Shown: positions 46,861-57,792 of the stretch, in pieces | Numbering within the stretch: the first letter of the stretch is position 1 | Layout of the letters: each line of letters begins with the position of its first letter | From: Sternotherus odoratus | Taxonomy: Eukaryota > Chordata > Testudines > Kinosternidae | Assembly (NCBI GenBank): GCA_032164245.1 | Contig: JAVMKO010000003.1 | Span: forward strand, 46,440,890-46,504,889 | Direction: 5' to 3' | Length of the DNA: 64,000 nucleotides | Made by a program: the position numbers and the translations under genes | Notes under the pieces: model-generated | Databases searched by the model: none | What the model was told of the DNA's origin: nothing | Seen by the model: the letters and a program-made list of their open reading frames with translations, nothing else

Positions 46861-46934
46861 GAGCCTTAGTATCTATATGATTCTATAGAGCCTTAGTATC
46901 TACATGAGCCTTCGTATCTATATGATTTTATGAT
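46861..46934 (+). repeat. Irregular tandem repeat
   Basis: GAGCCTTAGTATCTATATGA, GAGCCTTAGTATCTACAT and GAGCCTTCGTATCTATATGA start at 46861, 46888 and 46905. Units differ in length (27 and 17 bp). Confidence 0.8.
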
Positions 46935-47088
46935 TTGGGAAAGCTCCTCAGTTAGTGTAAATTGTCATCGCTTCATTGAAGTCAGTGGAGGTATATATAT
47001 TGGGCTGATGTGTTTACTGAAACAATACAATTAACAGTCTCAGCAGTTTGTTAAATGAAAGAAACAAGCCTAGAAGAATGCTGACAGA

Positions 47089-47109
47089 GTGTGTGTGTAT
47101 ATATATATT
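47089..47109 (+). repeat. (GT)n(AT)n microsatellite
   Basis: GTGTGTGTGT followed by ATATATATAT. Confidence 0.85.
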
Positions 47110-47695
47110 AGCTAACTAGCAATTCTTTGGTTCAGCTATATTTTCAATAGTATAGACACAGCATTTTCTTACACTGTTTGTGGTCAGAATCCAGTTACAG
47201 ATATCTGTGTTCCTCTGTACTAAGTAATCAATTTTGGCCAGGGCCACTGCTAGATCTCATAATGTTGCCAGCCAGACAAAAGGGAGGCTTTTATTATTTC
47301 CTCTGTTAAACATGCATCAGCACATCCTTGCAGTTAGTGGGATTCAAACTTCCTTTATATCATTGATATTTCAGTGGTATTTTTTCTAGTAGTACATTTC
47401 AGCTAACAGGACCATGATGACCTATTGAGAAATCTCGGGTATCTTTTTCTTCCAAGAGCAGAATTTTAATGTAAGGAACAAAGCCCCTACAGGACTATTT
47501 TGCTTTCTTTTCAAACTGAATTAGGTATTCAGTCTGAACTATATGATGTTAAAAGTAACAGTCCATTAATACTCCAGGCACCATCTAACTGTCCACTTCA
47601 GCAGTGACATGTTGTAGGGAACACTTGAGCTTCCCTTTTCTGAAATCATCCTTGCCACAGATCATTTATTTGTGGGTCTCAACTATATTTTGGAA
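47110..47695. other. Unassigned sequence
   Basis: Nothing was recognised before the CR1 start near 47700. Confidence 0.4.
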
Positions 47696-47699
47696 GAAC

Positions 47700-48238
47700 T
47701 GTATAAGCAGCAGATCTAGGGACATGTTCATTCCCCTCTATTCGGCATTGGTGAGGCCTTATCTGAAGTACTGAGGCCAGTTTTGGGCCCCACGCTTCAA
47801 GAAGGATGTGGATAAATTGGAAAGAGTACACCAGAGGGCAACAAAAATGATTAGGGGGCTGGAGCACATGACTTATCAGGAGAGGCTGAGAGAATGGGGA
47901 TTGTTTAGTCTGCAAAAAGAAGACTGACGGGGGATTTGATAGCTGCTTTCAACTACCTGAAAGGGGGTTCCAAAGAGGATGGCTCTAGACTGGTACCAGA
48001 TGACAGAACAAGGAGTAATGGTCTCAAGTTGCAGAGGGGGAGGTTTAGGTTGGATATTAGGAAAAACGTTTTTACTAGGAAAGCTGTGAAGCTCTGGAAT
48101 GGGTTACCCAGAGAGGTGGTGGAATCTCCTTCCTTAGAGGTTTTTAAGGTTTGGTCCTGCTTTGAGTAAGAGGTTGAACTAGATGACCTTCTGAGGTACC
48201 TTCCAACTCTGATATTCTATGCTTCTAAGATTCTATTA
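47700..48238 (+). mobile_element. CR1 LINE 3' portion with partly open ORF2 C-terminus
   Basis: The copy begins within ORF2 (AGCAGATCTAGGGACATGTT, TTCCCCTCTATTCGGCATTG) and reaches the 3' terminus (CTGATATTCTATGCTTCTAA). The frame at 47936-48169 reads [20 protein letters not shown], then [20 protein letters not shown] and [19 protein letters not shown], the conserved tail after the CR1 reverse transcriptase. After VFK at about 48150 the sequence jumps to the 3' terminal TTGGTCCTGCTTTGAG block. The usual stretch encoding the last residues (LDKHL-like) is deleted. Among the CR1 copies here it is one of the least diverged. Confidence 0.92.
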
Positions 48239-48239
48239 T

Positions 48240-49485
48240 TTTTTGCCTTTGGAATACTTCCCATTACACAAAGTTTCAGAGATTAAAAATCTCCAACTGG
48301 GGAATATCTCTGAACCCCCCTAAAATTTCTCCTCTTCTCCCCAGTCCTCTTCTCCACCTTCTCTTCATAACACAACAAATCGCATGCTGGGCTACTATTA
48401 ATCAGCAGTGGTAGTCTCTCCACTTTGAAAGCTGATTTCTTCAAGCTTTCCATTCTGAGCTTACTTCTGGCCCCTTTTCTAAAACCTGCGGTGAAAAATG
48501 TTTTTAGCGTCAAATCTATCATGTGTGGTCCATGGCTAGGGGATAATTTTTTTTAACCAAATCCAAGTTTATTCTAACAAGCTGTTTTTAAAAACATGTG
48601 TTAATTTTAGTTCCAAAATTCTTCTCTTTTTTGCCACATCCTATCTACAAAGCAGTGTGTTAAAGACACTGAAGACAAGATTTGTCTGAAAGATCTTGGC
48701 ACAACCTTGTGCACAAGACCAAATGTGAAACACCAAAGAGAACACATATTTTATTCAGGCCAAATTAGGAACATCAGAATAGTAGAAATTTTCTAAGAAT
48801 CACTAGGGTTCCAACAATGAGCTTTACAAAAAACTGCTGAGGAGGATTACAAATTCACCGGACCGTTGGTTAAGCTACAGTGTTCCAATGTACCTACAAA
48901 ATACCCACACACAGTTAAAGAGCAATAGATCAGAACAATTCACAGAGTATCAGCAAGTCTCAGTGTAGCATCTGGACTTTATAAGTCCCTCTTGTTCCAG
49001 TTGCCTCAATACTCCTCTTGAAGATTTTGGAAACTCCAGAGGAGCATGTGAAACTTCTAATGTATGCATAGTCCCTAGATCCACTACCTGTTCATCTTCT
49101 GGACTTTATAATCTCCACTGGAGGTGAGCTAAAGGAAACAAGAAAAGTTTAGAAAGAAAACAGAGGTGCAAGTGGGCTAAAATCTGCAAAACAAGAGCTG
49201 TGGAGTTTAAGATGACTTAAAAGAGCTGCATATCGCATAAGAATTTCCTAAGTGAATCCCCACTGCTCCACTTCTACCCCTAGTCTTAGGTGTTCCTGAA
49301 ATACTCCTAAGATTTACAGGTTTCTGTGCTTCTACTCACACTCCAGTAGAAGAGGAAAGAAATGTGGATTTTAGGCAGGGCTGCAGGAGTAAGGGCAGCC
49401 TGGAGAGTGCTAGGGTGCCCTGCAGCATGACTGTCTAGATACTTATATAGTCCCTGCCACTGTAATACTGATCTTCTCAAAATCA
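48240..49485. other. Unassigned sequence
   Basis: No element ends recognised. The minus-strand frame at 48283-48522 (79 codons) has no domain. Confidence 0.4.
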
Positions 49486-49489
49486 TTTA

Positions 49490-49790
49490 TTTTGATTCTT
49501 AAAATACCTCAGCCAGGTAGGGGCATCCTATTCCCAATGTAGAGATGGGAACCTAAGGGTATGTCTAGACTTCGAACTGAGGTGTGTGATTCCTAGTTTG
49601 AGGCAACATACCCACTCTAACTCTCTTTGAGCTGGACATACCATGAGAGAATAGATTAAATGACTTGTGTAATATCATATCGGAAGTCTGTGGCTGAAAT
49701 TAAACTCAGGTGCCCTGAACTCTATTTTGGCTCCCTGAACTCCAGTTTGGTGCCCTAGCCACATGGGCATTCCTCCTACCCCTCTGACCT
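49490..49790 (+). repeat. MIR/L2-like repeat interrupted by a short TIR element
   Basis: The left part TCCTATTCCCAATGTAGAGA-TGGGAACCTAA and right part GATTAAATGACTTGTGTAAT-GGAAGTCTGTGGCTGAAATT-AAACTCAGGTGCCCTGAACT match the usual order of MIR/L2-type repeats (tattatccccattttacagatgggga, then gtgacttgcccaaggtcaca). The two halves are separated by 49557-49642. Confidence 0.55.
49557..49642 (+). mobile_element. Short GTCTAGAC-type TIR element, nested
   Basis: It starts GGGTATGTCTAGACTT after a TAA and ends GAGCTGGACATACC, giving imperfect TIRs GGGTATGTC and GGTATGTCC. At about 86 bp it is an internally deleted copy. It lies between the two halves of the MIR/L2-like repeat. Confidence 0.45.
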
Positions 49791-49989
49791 AGTCAGTTGA
49801 TGAGTAGGGGAGTTGAAAGGCTAGGAGGAGTGCATGAACTGGTGAGTAAATATGGAATGATAGAGTATGAAATTGGTAGACATAGCAGGAGTAATCACCT
49901 ACAGAGCTAACAGAACTCACTAGGTCAGTGTGTATTATATAATACACAGTGATAATACTAGCAGGCTGTCCCTGCTTCTTAGTGTCTTT

Positions 49990-50400
49990 TTAGGGATCTC
50001 AGCTGCTCCTAACCTTCCTTAGTTTGCTTTCAATCAGATCAGTTCCAGGACCATGGCTTGACCTCTCCTCCCATTGAGTCCATAAGCCCTTCAACTTTAG
50101 GGCTTGTAGTCACCTGACTGTTTTCTTAGCTGCAGCTTATTGCAAAGCCCTCACCCCTTTCCTATCTCAGGCCTTTCTGCCTCCCTTTGCTGTGCTGTGC
50201 TCTCCCCTTTATAGCAGGTCTTATTTTCTCTATTGGTTGCAGCTGTGGGTGCCTGCCTCCATGATTCTGGCAGCTGTGCGGGGGTGTGATCAAGCTGCTT
50301 GCTTCTAAACAGGAGAGACTTTCCTCCCAACTCTGTCCATGCTCAGTATGGGGTTTGTAAACCTCATCATGCAGCCCATTACAAAGAGTTTCATATTATC
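49990..50400 (-). mobile_element. LTR-like block, antisense
   Basis: On the minus strand GACCTGCTATAAAGGGGAGA (TATA-like; plus-strand 50202-50221) is followed by AGCACAGCACAGCAAAGGG and a CT/GA-rich leader. GC content is above that of the flanks. The family was inferred from promoter-like architecture only; no partner LTR is present. Confidence 0.4.
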
Positions 50401-50404
50401 AGTC

Positions 50405-51090
50405 ACTGAGAACTAAACACTTAACAGTGCACTGTTTGACCAGAATCCAGCCTTCTTTATGGCCCTACATATCCATGTAAGATTAGATTCCAATAATGAT
50501 ACAAATGTCACTTGACACAGAGCTAGCATGTTTATGTCTACAGACCTCAGTCCATATAGTTAGATGACAGATACAGCAAATATAAATGTAGTGACAGAAC
50601 TTAGCAGCAGCAATATATGTATGGAAAGTTATACAATAAATACTCTTTGGTTCAAAATACTCTTTTCCAACTCCATCTCTACATTCTGTAAGTACAGTGT
50701 CTTCTCCAAATTTAACATCACTCCAGCCATTGACTGTGGGTTTCTTCAAGTCTTTAGAAAAAAATGTTTTGTTTTCAGAGCCACGGTGCTCTTGTAAGGA
50801 TTTTAATATGCAGGTTTCTGAGAGACTTAACACAGAGAGAACACTTGGACCCCTTTGAGAGTCTCCTTCTCTATAACTGAAGCAGCTCTGCAGCATCTCT
50901 AATATAGGAGCATATAAAACAAGGGCAATGTCTAGAGAATGAGTCTGCTAGAGCGAACCTTTTGTACAAGGACCACTCAGTACCACAAGAAATACTATTT
51001 ACTTACAGTACTGCATGATGGGAACATACTGCTTTATTCAACTCCATATAAACAGAGTGGGAGGAGAATAGATAGAATAAATAGTAAGGA
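50405..51090. other. Unassigned sequence
   Basis: Two overlapping frames, 50483-50896 (-) and 50939-51484 (+, 181 codons), show no domain; the second runs into a GC-rich repeat and is interpreted as chance. Confidence 0.4.
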
Positions 51091-51590
51091 CAAGGGTGCT
51101 GGAACCTTTGTAGAAGGAACTGTGGATAGTTGGGGGGCACAACTGAAAGGTTTGGGGGGCAGGGCAGCACATGACCACCACATGTATTATCTCTGCCTCC
51201 ACCCCCAACTCACCTCAGCAGGGGTCTGCAAAGCAGGCAGCAGCTCTTGGACCCCAGCAGCAGGAAAGAAGAAGCAGCCCCATGTGGTGGAGCAGGGAAG
51301 AGCTCAGCTGACAGCCAATCACTCTACGGTTTCCTCCCTCCATGCACTGCACAGACACCCAGAGAGTGCAGCTGCCTCCTCACTGCTGTGCATCCTGGCC
51401 AGGGGCATCCTGATACATCGGAGGGGGGGCACATGTTCCCCATGCCCCCCATTTGTCGTCTCTGGCCTCCAGGGTCAAGGCTGAAGAGGATTCCTGTGCC
51501 CCTTCTCCCCTAACTTCTGCATGACCCTCTTTCACTGGTTTCAGTGCCAGTGGTAAGAGAGGAGTGAAGAATGGCTCCACCCCAGAATGC
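51091..51590 (+). repeat. GC-rich dispersed-repeat-like block
   Basis: It begins CAAGGGTGCTGGAACC and contains GGGGGGCACAACTGAAAGG, CCCACCCCCAACTCACC-like and GGAGGGGGGGCACATGTTCC blocks. No paired terminus or TSD was identified. Confidence 0.3.
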
Positions 51591-51640
51591 TCTGAATAAC
51601 CCCATTAATCCCTTGATGACCACATTACTACACCCTTCCC
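51571..51640 (+). repeat. Dispersed repeat, copy 1 of a pair
   Basis: AATGGCTCCACCCCAGAATG, CTCTGAATAACCCCATTAAT and CCCTTGATGACCACATTACT. It aligns with 53231-53300 at roughly 80 percent by eye. Confidence 0.7.
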
Positions 51641-51671
51641 TCTTAATTTACAGTCTGTATGTATGTTTGAA

Positions 51672-51744
51672 GGGCTTTGTTTAGCTCACAGTCTTGTATA
51701 TTCCACCAACAGAAGTTGGTCCAATAAAATAAAATAAAACACCT
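51672..51744 (+). mobile_element. Penelope-like element terminal tail
   Basis: GGCTTTGTTTAGCTCACAGT, then CCACCAACAGAAGTTGGTCC and AATAAAATAAAATAAAACACC, is the tail seen at 36640-36720 and 58690-58787. It is directly followed by a hAT element. Confidence 0.6.
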
Positions 51745-52183
51745 TAGGGATCTCAAACTCAAATCACCACAAGGGCCACATCACTGACACCTAAAGATAC
51801 GACCCACCCCCTCCTCTTCCAGCCCCACTCCACCCCTTCCATGAGGCCCCATTCCTGCTTCGTCTCTTCCCACCTCCTCCCTGCCCCCACTCCATCCCTT
51901 CCATGAGGCTTCATCTCTGCTTCGCTTCTTCTCTGCCTCCTCCCCCTGAGCGTGTGGCTCCCTGCCCCGCCTCACCTCCTTTCCGCCTCCTCCCCTGAGT
52001 GCTTGACTTCCCGCTCCTCCCTCCTGGAAAGCACTAAGAGCCTGGAAGTGTCTGGAATGCTGGAAGCACCTGGAAGTGGGCAGAGTGGGGAAACAGTACA
52101 TCGGGGGGGGGGGGGGGGGCAGGTGAGAGAATCTTGGTGGGGTGCAGCAAATAACACCACGGGCTGCGTGTTTGAGACTCATA
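51745..52183 (+). mobile_element. hAT-like DNA transposon, C-rich interior
   Basis: It starts TAGGGATCTCAAACTCAAAT and ends GTGTTTGAGACTCATA, an imperfect TIR. A CCACAAGGGCCACAT block follows the left end and GGGCTGCGTG precedes the right end. The interior has repeated CCCCACTCCA-CCCTTCCATGAGGC motifs (51826-51848 and 51886-51908) and a 17-base G-run at 52103-52119. No clean TSD. Frames here (51781-52182 and others) are low-complexity. Confidence 0.65.
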
Positions 52184-52274
52184 GACCCCTCTGTTATCTT
52201 ATCTACCTAGCCTGTAAGTAGTCTTTTAAATAACATGGGGCTCTATTCTCTCTTATGTGGTAGCACCTCTGTAA

Positions 52275-52757
52275 GTACATCTACACTTACAGTGGCATGT
52301 AGGGTACAGACATTGCATGCTTAGTTAACATGGATATAAATACCAGTGTAGATGGCAAAGCACGTCTTAGGTGAATAGATTTGAGCAAAGTGCTCTCCAT
52401 GCCTGAACCCTACAGTATATACCCCTACATAGCACTGTGCATGCCCAAGCAGTGCCTCCCACATCAACACTGCTATTTTTAGCACTGGAATGACCTGCTG
52501 CCTCCCTATCACCAGAGCCTTTCCCTACCAGTAGCAGCGGGGAAAAGCTCTGGAAGCAGGGAGGCAGCTGGGAATGGTAGGGGAAGCTTCTCACTACCCA
52601 AACCTTTTCCTACTGCCTTGCCCCCTGCTGGAGCCTGTCACTGCTGTGTGTAGTTAAACACCACTAAAACAAGTGTAGACGCTGCCTGCTTTCACCACAG
52701 TGTGTAGCTCCTTGTCTAATGCCAGAACTCTACATGCTGCTGTAAGTGTGAACAAGG
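52275..52757 (+). mobile_element. GTCTACAC-type DNA element with 42-bp TIR
   Basis: The left end TACACTTACAGTGGCATGTA-GGGTACAGACATTG and the reverse complement of the right end ACACTTACAGCAGCATGTAG-AGTTCTGGCATTAG align over about 42 bp. The inner part also has internal inverted segments (CAGTGTAGATGGCAAAGC against AAGTGTAGACGCTGCC). About 480 bp with no transposase frame. Confidence 0.65.
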
Positions 52758-53166
52758 TTTCTGACAATTGGGGTCACCTCCAATGGCAGAGACCCACTCC
52801 CCCCAGTCTCCCGGTCCATCGGTTCTGTAGATACCCCAATTTCAGGCTTTCCCATCAAAACTGCATCCTTTTTGGGCCTCGGCTGCTTCAGGTGGTCGTC
52901 TCCCTCGTCTCCCAAGGGCAAAGGCTCTGGTGCTTGCATGTCACCCCACATGCCAACTGATCCTCATGCTAACCTATGACTTGACCATCACTTTATAAGA
53001 CCAGGGTCCAGTTTGGTCTAAGACAGGACTCAGATAACATGTTGGTTAGCAAGTATTGAAAATTTTGGTATAGACCAGGTCTTTTGGGAACAGCTCTCTC
53101 TCTGGCATTCTCTGGGTTATGTGTTGGAAAAGCTTGCTTCTTTAACACTTCTCCCTCCATGCATCA

Positions 53167-53198
53167 TGAACATGATTGTCCCTTCTGGCCTTAAAGTC
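53167..53198 (+). mobile_element. CR1-type LINE 3' tail fragment
   Basis: ACATGATTGTCCCTTCTGGC followed by CTTAAAGTCTAT closely matches the CR1 3' tail at 9510-9536. Confidence 0.5.
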
Positions 53199-53230
53199 TA
53201 TCAGAAAATAGGAAGTAAGGGGGGGGGGAA

Positions 53231-53300
53231 CTTGGCTCCAACCCATAATACTCTGAGTAATCCAGTTAACCCCTTTGATGACCACTTTACTATAGACCCC
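53231..53300 (+). repeat. Dispersed repeat, copy 2 of a pair
   Basis: CTTGGCTCCAACCCATAATA, CTCTGAGTAATCCAGTTAAC and CCCTTTGATGACCACTTTACTA. Compare 51571-51640. Confidence 0.7.
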
Positions 53301-53304
53301 CTCT

Positions 53305-55515
53305 CCATTTCTGCACGATGGTCTAGAAATCAAGCCCTTCCCTGCAGGTTATTTTGTTTATATGCTGTATATAACTTGGTTCATGTGAACAGCCAACCCA
53401 AAAGCAATGGCAGAGCAGTTGAGCTTGACTGTCTTCCTTATGAAGTAATCTGCAGCTTATAAATAAGGTCTTTCTGAGGAGGAGGTTTCATTTGTTTAAC
53501 CAGAGAAGGCCCACTGGTAGTGTGGAGATCTGGAACTGGGGCCAGTAGACACTGATGAGTATAAACTGTGGATCCAAACTTTTGGGAAGTTGGGATACAG
53601 TTCAGACCTATCTTTACCCTTACAGAAGACCGCAGAAGACAGATTTAAAAAAAATCCAAATATCACCTGCTGCAGTAATACAACAGATGGAATTTGTGCT
53701 TCTGTCAGTATGATGTTGGGTGGGGCAATGATAGATGTCCTAAAATACACTTAAGTTACTGATAGGTAAATGATGTCTTTCGGCAGTCCCCAATCACATG
53801 GCAGGCACTGTCTCTTGAGAAAGATATTCCACTACATAGCAATTTTGGAAGGCAATTTGAGTGTTGTTGTTGTATTCATAGCTGCAGGTTAACAAATAGT
53901 GGGCCTGATTCCATTCACATATACTGGTATAAATGAGAAAGCAGCTGGTTGAGGTCCAGGGAGGCACACTCATGTAAAACAGATGTTACTGGATAAGCCC
54001 CATAAATGCAGTTTGCAAAACACCGCAATGCATAAATGTTATGGACAGAATTTTTGGGGAATATGTGCGGCAGAACATTTTATAGGTTGCAGAGGGTAGA
54101 GATTCTGATGAGTGGGATGGAACATTTTAGAAAACAAGTTAACATTACATAACACGAAGTATTGCAGTGTCTTAACTGAGGTGTCACTATCCAGAATTCT
54201 GATCCAACACAACAGCGAAGACTGAGATTGTGTAAGAGATTATGCTATTTATTATCCTCACCCTACCCCTTGCATGTAGAATGCATGCAGCATCCACTCA
54301 CAATTTGGTCATGGGTCTGGACAAAAAGATTGGAGCTCTTGTTGGTTCTCTTAGACCAGTGGTTTCAAGAAGTGTAAATTTCAAAATCAATGTTACAGAC
54401 GATTTCTCCCTTAAAATGGAATTAAAATAAATCCTAGTCCCAAAAGATGAAAAACAACACAATCAAGCCACTGAGCTCAAAAGTTAAGCGTCTGCTGCAA
54501 AGCTGATAAATATACATGTAACATGATAAAGATTATTTTCTAGGAATCAGTGGGGCTAAAACAAATGGTTTCAATTAGACACAGACAGCAACCAGGATCG
54601 TCTTTTTTCTTTTCTATGTCTTCCTCCAGGCAGGCCTTAGTTTCATGAGCTTTCTGGAAATCAGAGACATGAGCGTGGAAGACAGAATATAAATGCAAGG
54701 CTCTGACTACATAGCAGGAGAAATGTATTTTAACTGGCAGTGTTAGCATTTCCAACAGGTCACATCATCCAATCAAAATAATATGTTGTGATATAAAGCA
54801 GCTTTTGTAAAATCATCTTGTAGTGTGATTGCAAACATGTCCTTGTTTATAATATGTTGTAAGGCAACACTTTCCATGATGTGTACAGGGGCCCCATGGA
54901 TATTTTTAACAATGTGGAAGTCGCTTACAAAAACCTTTTGACAAGTATCTTTAGGTTTTTCAGCTTGAACTACTCGTCTCTTGTGGCATGAACAAGATGT
55001 AGGACTAAAGCCTCATATGTCTCTCCTTCATATTATCCTTATTTCTGCCAAACATAGGGCCAAGTTGTAAAGGTTCAGATAATTATGCCAAGTTCAGATA
55101 TTTATACTCCTTGGAGCTATACATGAGATCATTGAGCTAACATTTAAATTGCCTATCACAGATGGATATAGTTTCTCTAAAAGTAAATTATTGAAATTGG
55201 AATGGAATACATAACAGACTAGCTCTGATATATAGCACATATAGTTAGTGCTTTATAGGTATAGCTGACATGGGCTGATGGGAACTGAGGGCACCCAGTA
55301 CTTCTCTACAAACACTCAGTACTTCTCTACAGGGCCTCAAATCATCATCAACATTTTTTAAAAACTTAGACTGATGAAGATTATTTGGCTACATGTAAAT
55401 ACATTTTGGAATTTACCGGTTAGGTCTGAAATAAAAACACAAGAAATTGTATTCTCTGTCACTGTCTAGGAACCTACATGGTTCCTGTTATCTTTAAGGC
55501 TACATCCACAATGGG
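53305..55515. other. Unassigned sequence
   Basis: A 15-bp direct repeat, CAGTACTTCTCTACA, stands at about 55297 and 55318. GGCCTGATTCCATTCACATA near 53904 resembles the palindrome family termini. No coding signal. Confidence 0.4.
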
Positions 55516-55521
55516 AACTTA

Positions 55522-55814
55522 GGGCACGTCTACACTACCCGCCAATCTGGAATCTATCTATCGGGAATCGATTTATCACGTCCAGTGTAGATGTGATAAA
55601 TCGATCCCCGAGGGCTCTCCTTATCGACTTCGGAATTCCATCACCGCAAGAGGCGGAAGCAGAGTCGATGGGGGAGCAGCAGCGGTTGACTTGCCACTGT
55701 GAGGACATCCAGGTAAGTCAGCCTAAGGTACTTAGACTTCAGCTACGCTATTAACATAGCTAAAGTTGCGTATCTTAGGTCGATCCCCCTCTCCCTGCAA
55801 GTGTAGACCTAGCC
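55522..55814 (+). mobile_element. GTCTACAC-family DNA transposon with TTA target duplication
   Basis: The 293-bp element starts GGGCACGTCTACACTACC and ends AAGTGTAGACCTAGCC. TTA flanks it on both sides (55519-55521 and 55815-55817). The interior has the palindromic part ATCGATTTATCACGTCCAGT-GTAGATGTGATAAATCGAT and the blocks CTTCAGCTACGCTATTAACA and TTGCGTATCTTAGGTCGATC shared with 20636-20922. A 3-bp TTA duplication is typical of PIF/Harbinger elements. No transposase encoded. Confidence 0.88.
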
Positions 55815-55829
55815 TTAGATTCAGTGTTG

Positions 55830-56490
55830 AAACACTTAATATTTAAATATCCTTCCACCTAGTGGAATCCACAGCCCCACATTAGGCACACAGTCTCCCT
55901 GTACAGTGCTTCGGGATTCGCAAAAGCTAGCAAGCTCAGTGGGCAGCTACCTAAGCTAGCTAATAGAAAATGCTAAGGAGAGGCTATGGCTGGAAACCTG
56001 CCCCTCAAAGGGAGTTAGGGATCTAAATCCAGTCTGGAGGTAGGCACCTCCCTACACTTAGAATTCACAGGTGTGAAGACTCTCCTGGAGTAGGCTGCCT
56101 AAGCCAGGTGAGCCCTTTCTCACACAAAACCCAAGGGGGAGGATGTAGCCTACCTTATACCCCATAGCACAAGGGTTAGGCCAGTTATCCAAGATGCAGG
56201 AAACCTTGGTTCAAATACAAACTCTTCCTGGTCTGGAGAAGTGACTAGGTCTCCCAACTGCTAGATGAATGCTTTAGCCATTGGACTATGCTGTATTCTG
56301 GAGACAGGTCTTTCTCAGTCACTCTGTTGAAGCTGTTCCATTTTGTATAAAATACTTAAATACTCATTGAGGGCAGAGAGAAAATGATGCTATACTCTAG
56401 GTTAGTGCACTCAACTGGAGACCCCGATTCTAGTTTCTCCTCTAATGAATATTTATGTGGGCCATATAAAGTGGAACAATTTCAACAGGA
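55830..56490 (+). repeat. Composite dispersed repeat with tRNA-like segments
   Basis: At 56166-56220 the plus strand has CATAGCACAAGGGTTAGGCC (box A-like) and, about 30 bp on, TTGGTTCAAATACAAA (box B-like GGTTCAAAT). The opposite strand of 56240-56285 reads TAGTCCAATGGCTAAAGC and GTTGGGAGACCTAG, also tRNA-like. The downstream TGTTGAAGCTGTTCCATTTT-GTATAAAATACTTAA and GGTTAGTGCACTCAACTGGA suggest a repeated second module. It cannot fold as a tRNA gene and is interpreted as a SINE-like or composite repeat. Confidence 0.45.
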
Positions 56491-56770
56491 GAAACTGAGA
56501 ACTATGACACAGCACAGGAGATATAAAAGGTGGAAAAATCCTTTAAAATTATAATAACCATAGCTTAGGGTTGGTTTATTTTTCTAAGAAATTAACAGCT
56601 GCAGATTGCTTTTTTCTTTTGTTTTGGAGGATTTCCCCCCATTAAACATCTACTATGTTCAAAAAGAATGAGCCTCATTTTTGCATATTACATTCATGCA
56701 GGAGCAATATTACAATGAAAAAATGAGTTACAAGTCCACATAGAATTTCAGAATGTTTGAGATGAAGCCT

Positions 56771-56853
56771 TCTATAACTAGTTTCTATAACTAGTTTCTA
56801 TAACTAGTTCTATAACTAGTTTCTAGTTTCTATAACTAGTTTCTGTAGTTTCT
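56771..56853 (+). repeat. Minisatellite, 13-bp unit
   Basis: The unit TCTATAACTAGTT occurs about five times, interspersed with the truncated forms TCTAGTT and TCTGTAGTT. Confidence 0.92.
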
Positions 56854-56859
56854 CTGCTG

Positions 56860-57620
56860 CTTTGCTCATTGCAAAGTCATTTACACCTGTGCAAAGTAAT
56901 GAGGCAAAGGCAGGGGCAAAACATTTCCAAATTAAAATGGTGCATTTACAGCCATTCTGCACTCAGTTTGCATAAGTGTAAATGATTACACACCGTGCAA
57001 GGCAGTGGGGGATGAGGCCCTTTAAGAACATGAAAGTTTCACAACTTCTGAGGACTGACTCCTGTTCCAAAATGGCCATCAAATGGTTCAATGTTACAAA
57101 AGATATAGGCTATTTTAAGAAAGAGACAGAGAGTAGAATTAAAATTAAGAACTGAGTGAATTCAGCACACTCTCTGTGAATATTCGCTGTAACATTTCCT
57201 CCACAAATCCTTACATTCCTTTGTGCATGCTTTCACCAAACTGGTAAATGACTGATCTGTACCTGTCATAAGCATTCATGACAAATGAATTTTAAAATCA
57301 CCTGTATCTATATTGATGGAAGCTGAATTTTAGATGATCACACACAAAGTATTCATGCAAAAAAAGCTTACAAATGATCAATTCAGGAAACAGATGTAAA
57401 ACCATGTGATGTATCTGACCAATTACAAAAAAGTTACACAGCTCAAATTCTGAAGATGAAGAATCAAATATTTAGTGGAATATTATCAGTCATTTCAAAA
57501 GTAAAATAATTGTTAAAAATAATCATCTACAATCAAATAATGATGGAAACTGCAATTTGCTTGTGAGCAGAAGAGACTCATCTTGAAACTGAAAATATTA
57601 TAGTAACATCATATAAATTT
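56860..57620. other. Unassigned AT-rich sequence
   Basis: No element or coding signal recognised. Confidence 0.45.
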
Positions 57621-57624
57621 CACC

Positions 57625-57792
57625 TTGAATCTGGGTTCAGTTTTGTTCACCCTGTCTCAAAGAGGATACAATAGAAAAAATCCAGAGTAGGTCAACAGAT
57701 ATTAGGGGAGGCATGGAAAGGCTTCCATATGTGGGGAGACTGAAAAGATTAGGAGTGGTTAGAGAGGACATGCATAAGTGGTCAGCCACCAC
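57625..57792 (+). mobile_element. CR1-type LINE fragment, sense
   Basis: CTGGGTTCAGTTTTGTTCAC, CTGTCTCAAAGAGGATACAA, GGCATGGAAAGGCTTCCATA and GGGGAGACTGAAAAGATTAG follow the sense order of the CR1 subfamily whose antisense appears at 37104-37800. It ends at the hAT insertion and does not clearly resume after it. Confidence 0.7.

Noticed and set aside
50939..51484. 181-codon plus-strand frame
   Set aside because: The second half runs into a GC-rich dispersed-repeat-like block; no domain, codon pattern or neighbouring exon signals.
56160..56225. tRNA gene
   Set aside because: Box A and box B-like motifs exist but no cloverleaf, anticodon stem or CCA-side pairing could be formed; it is part of a longer repeat.
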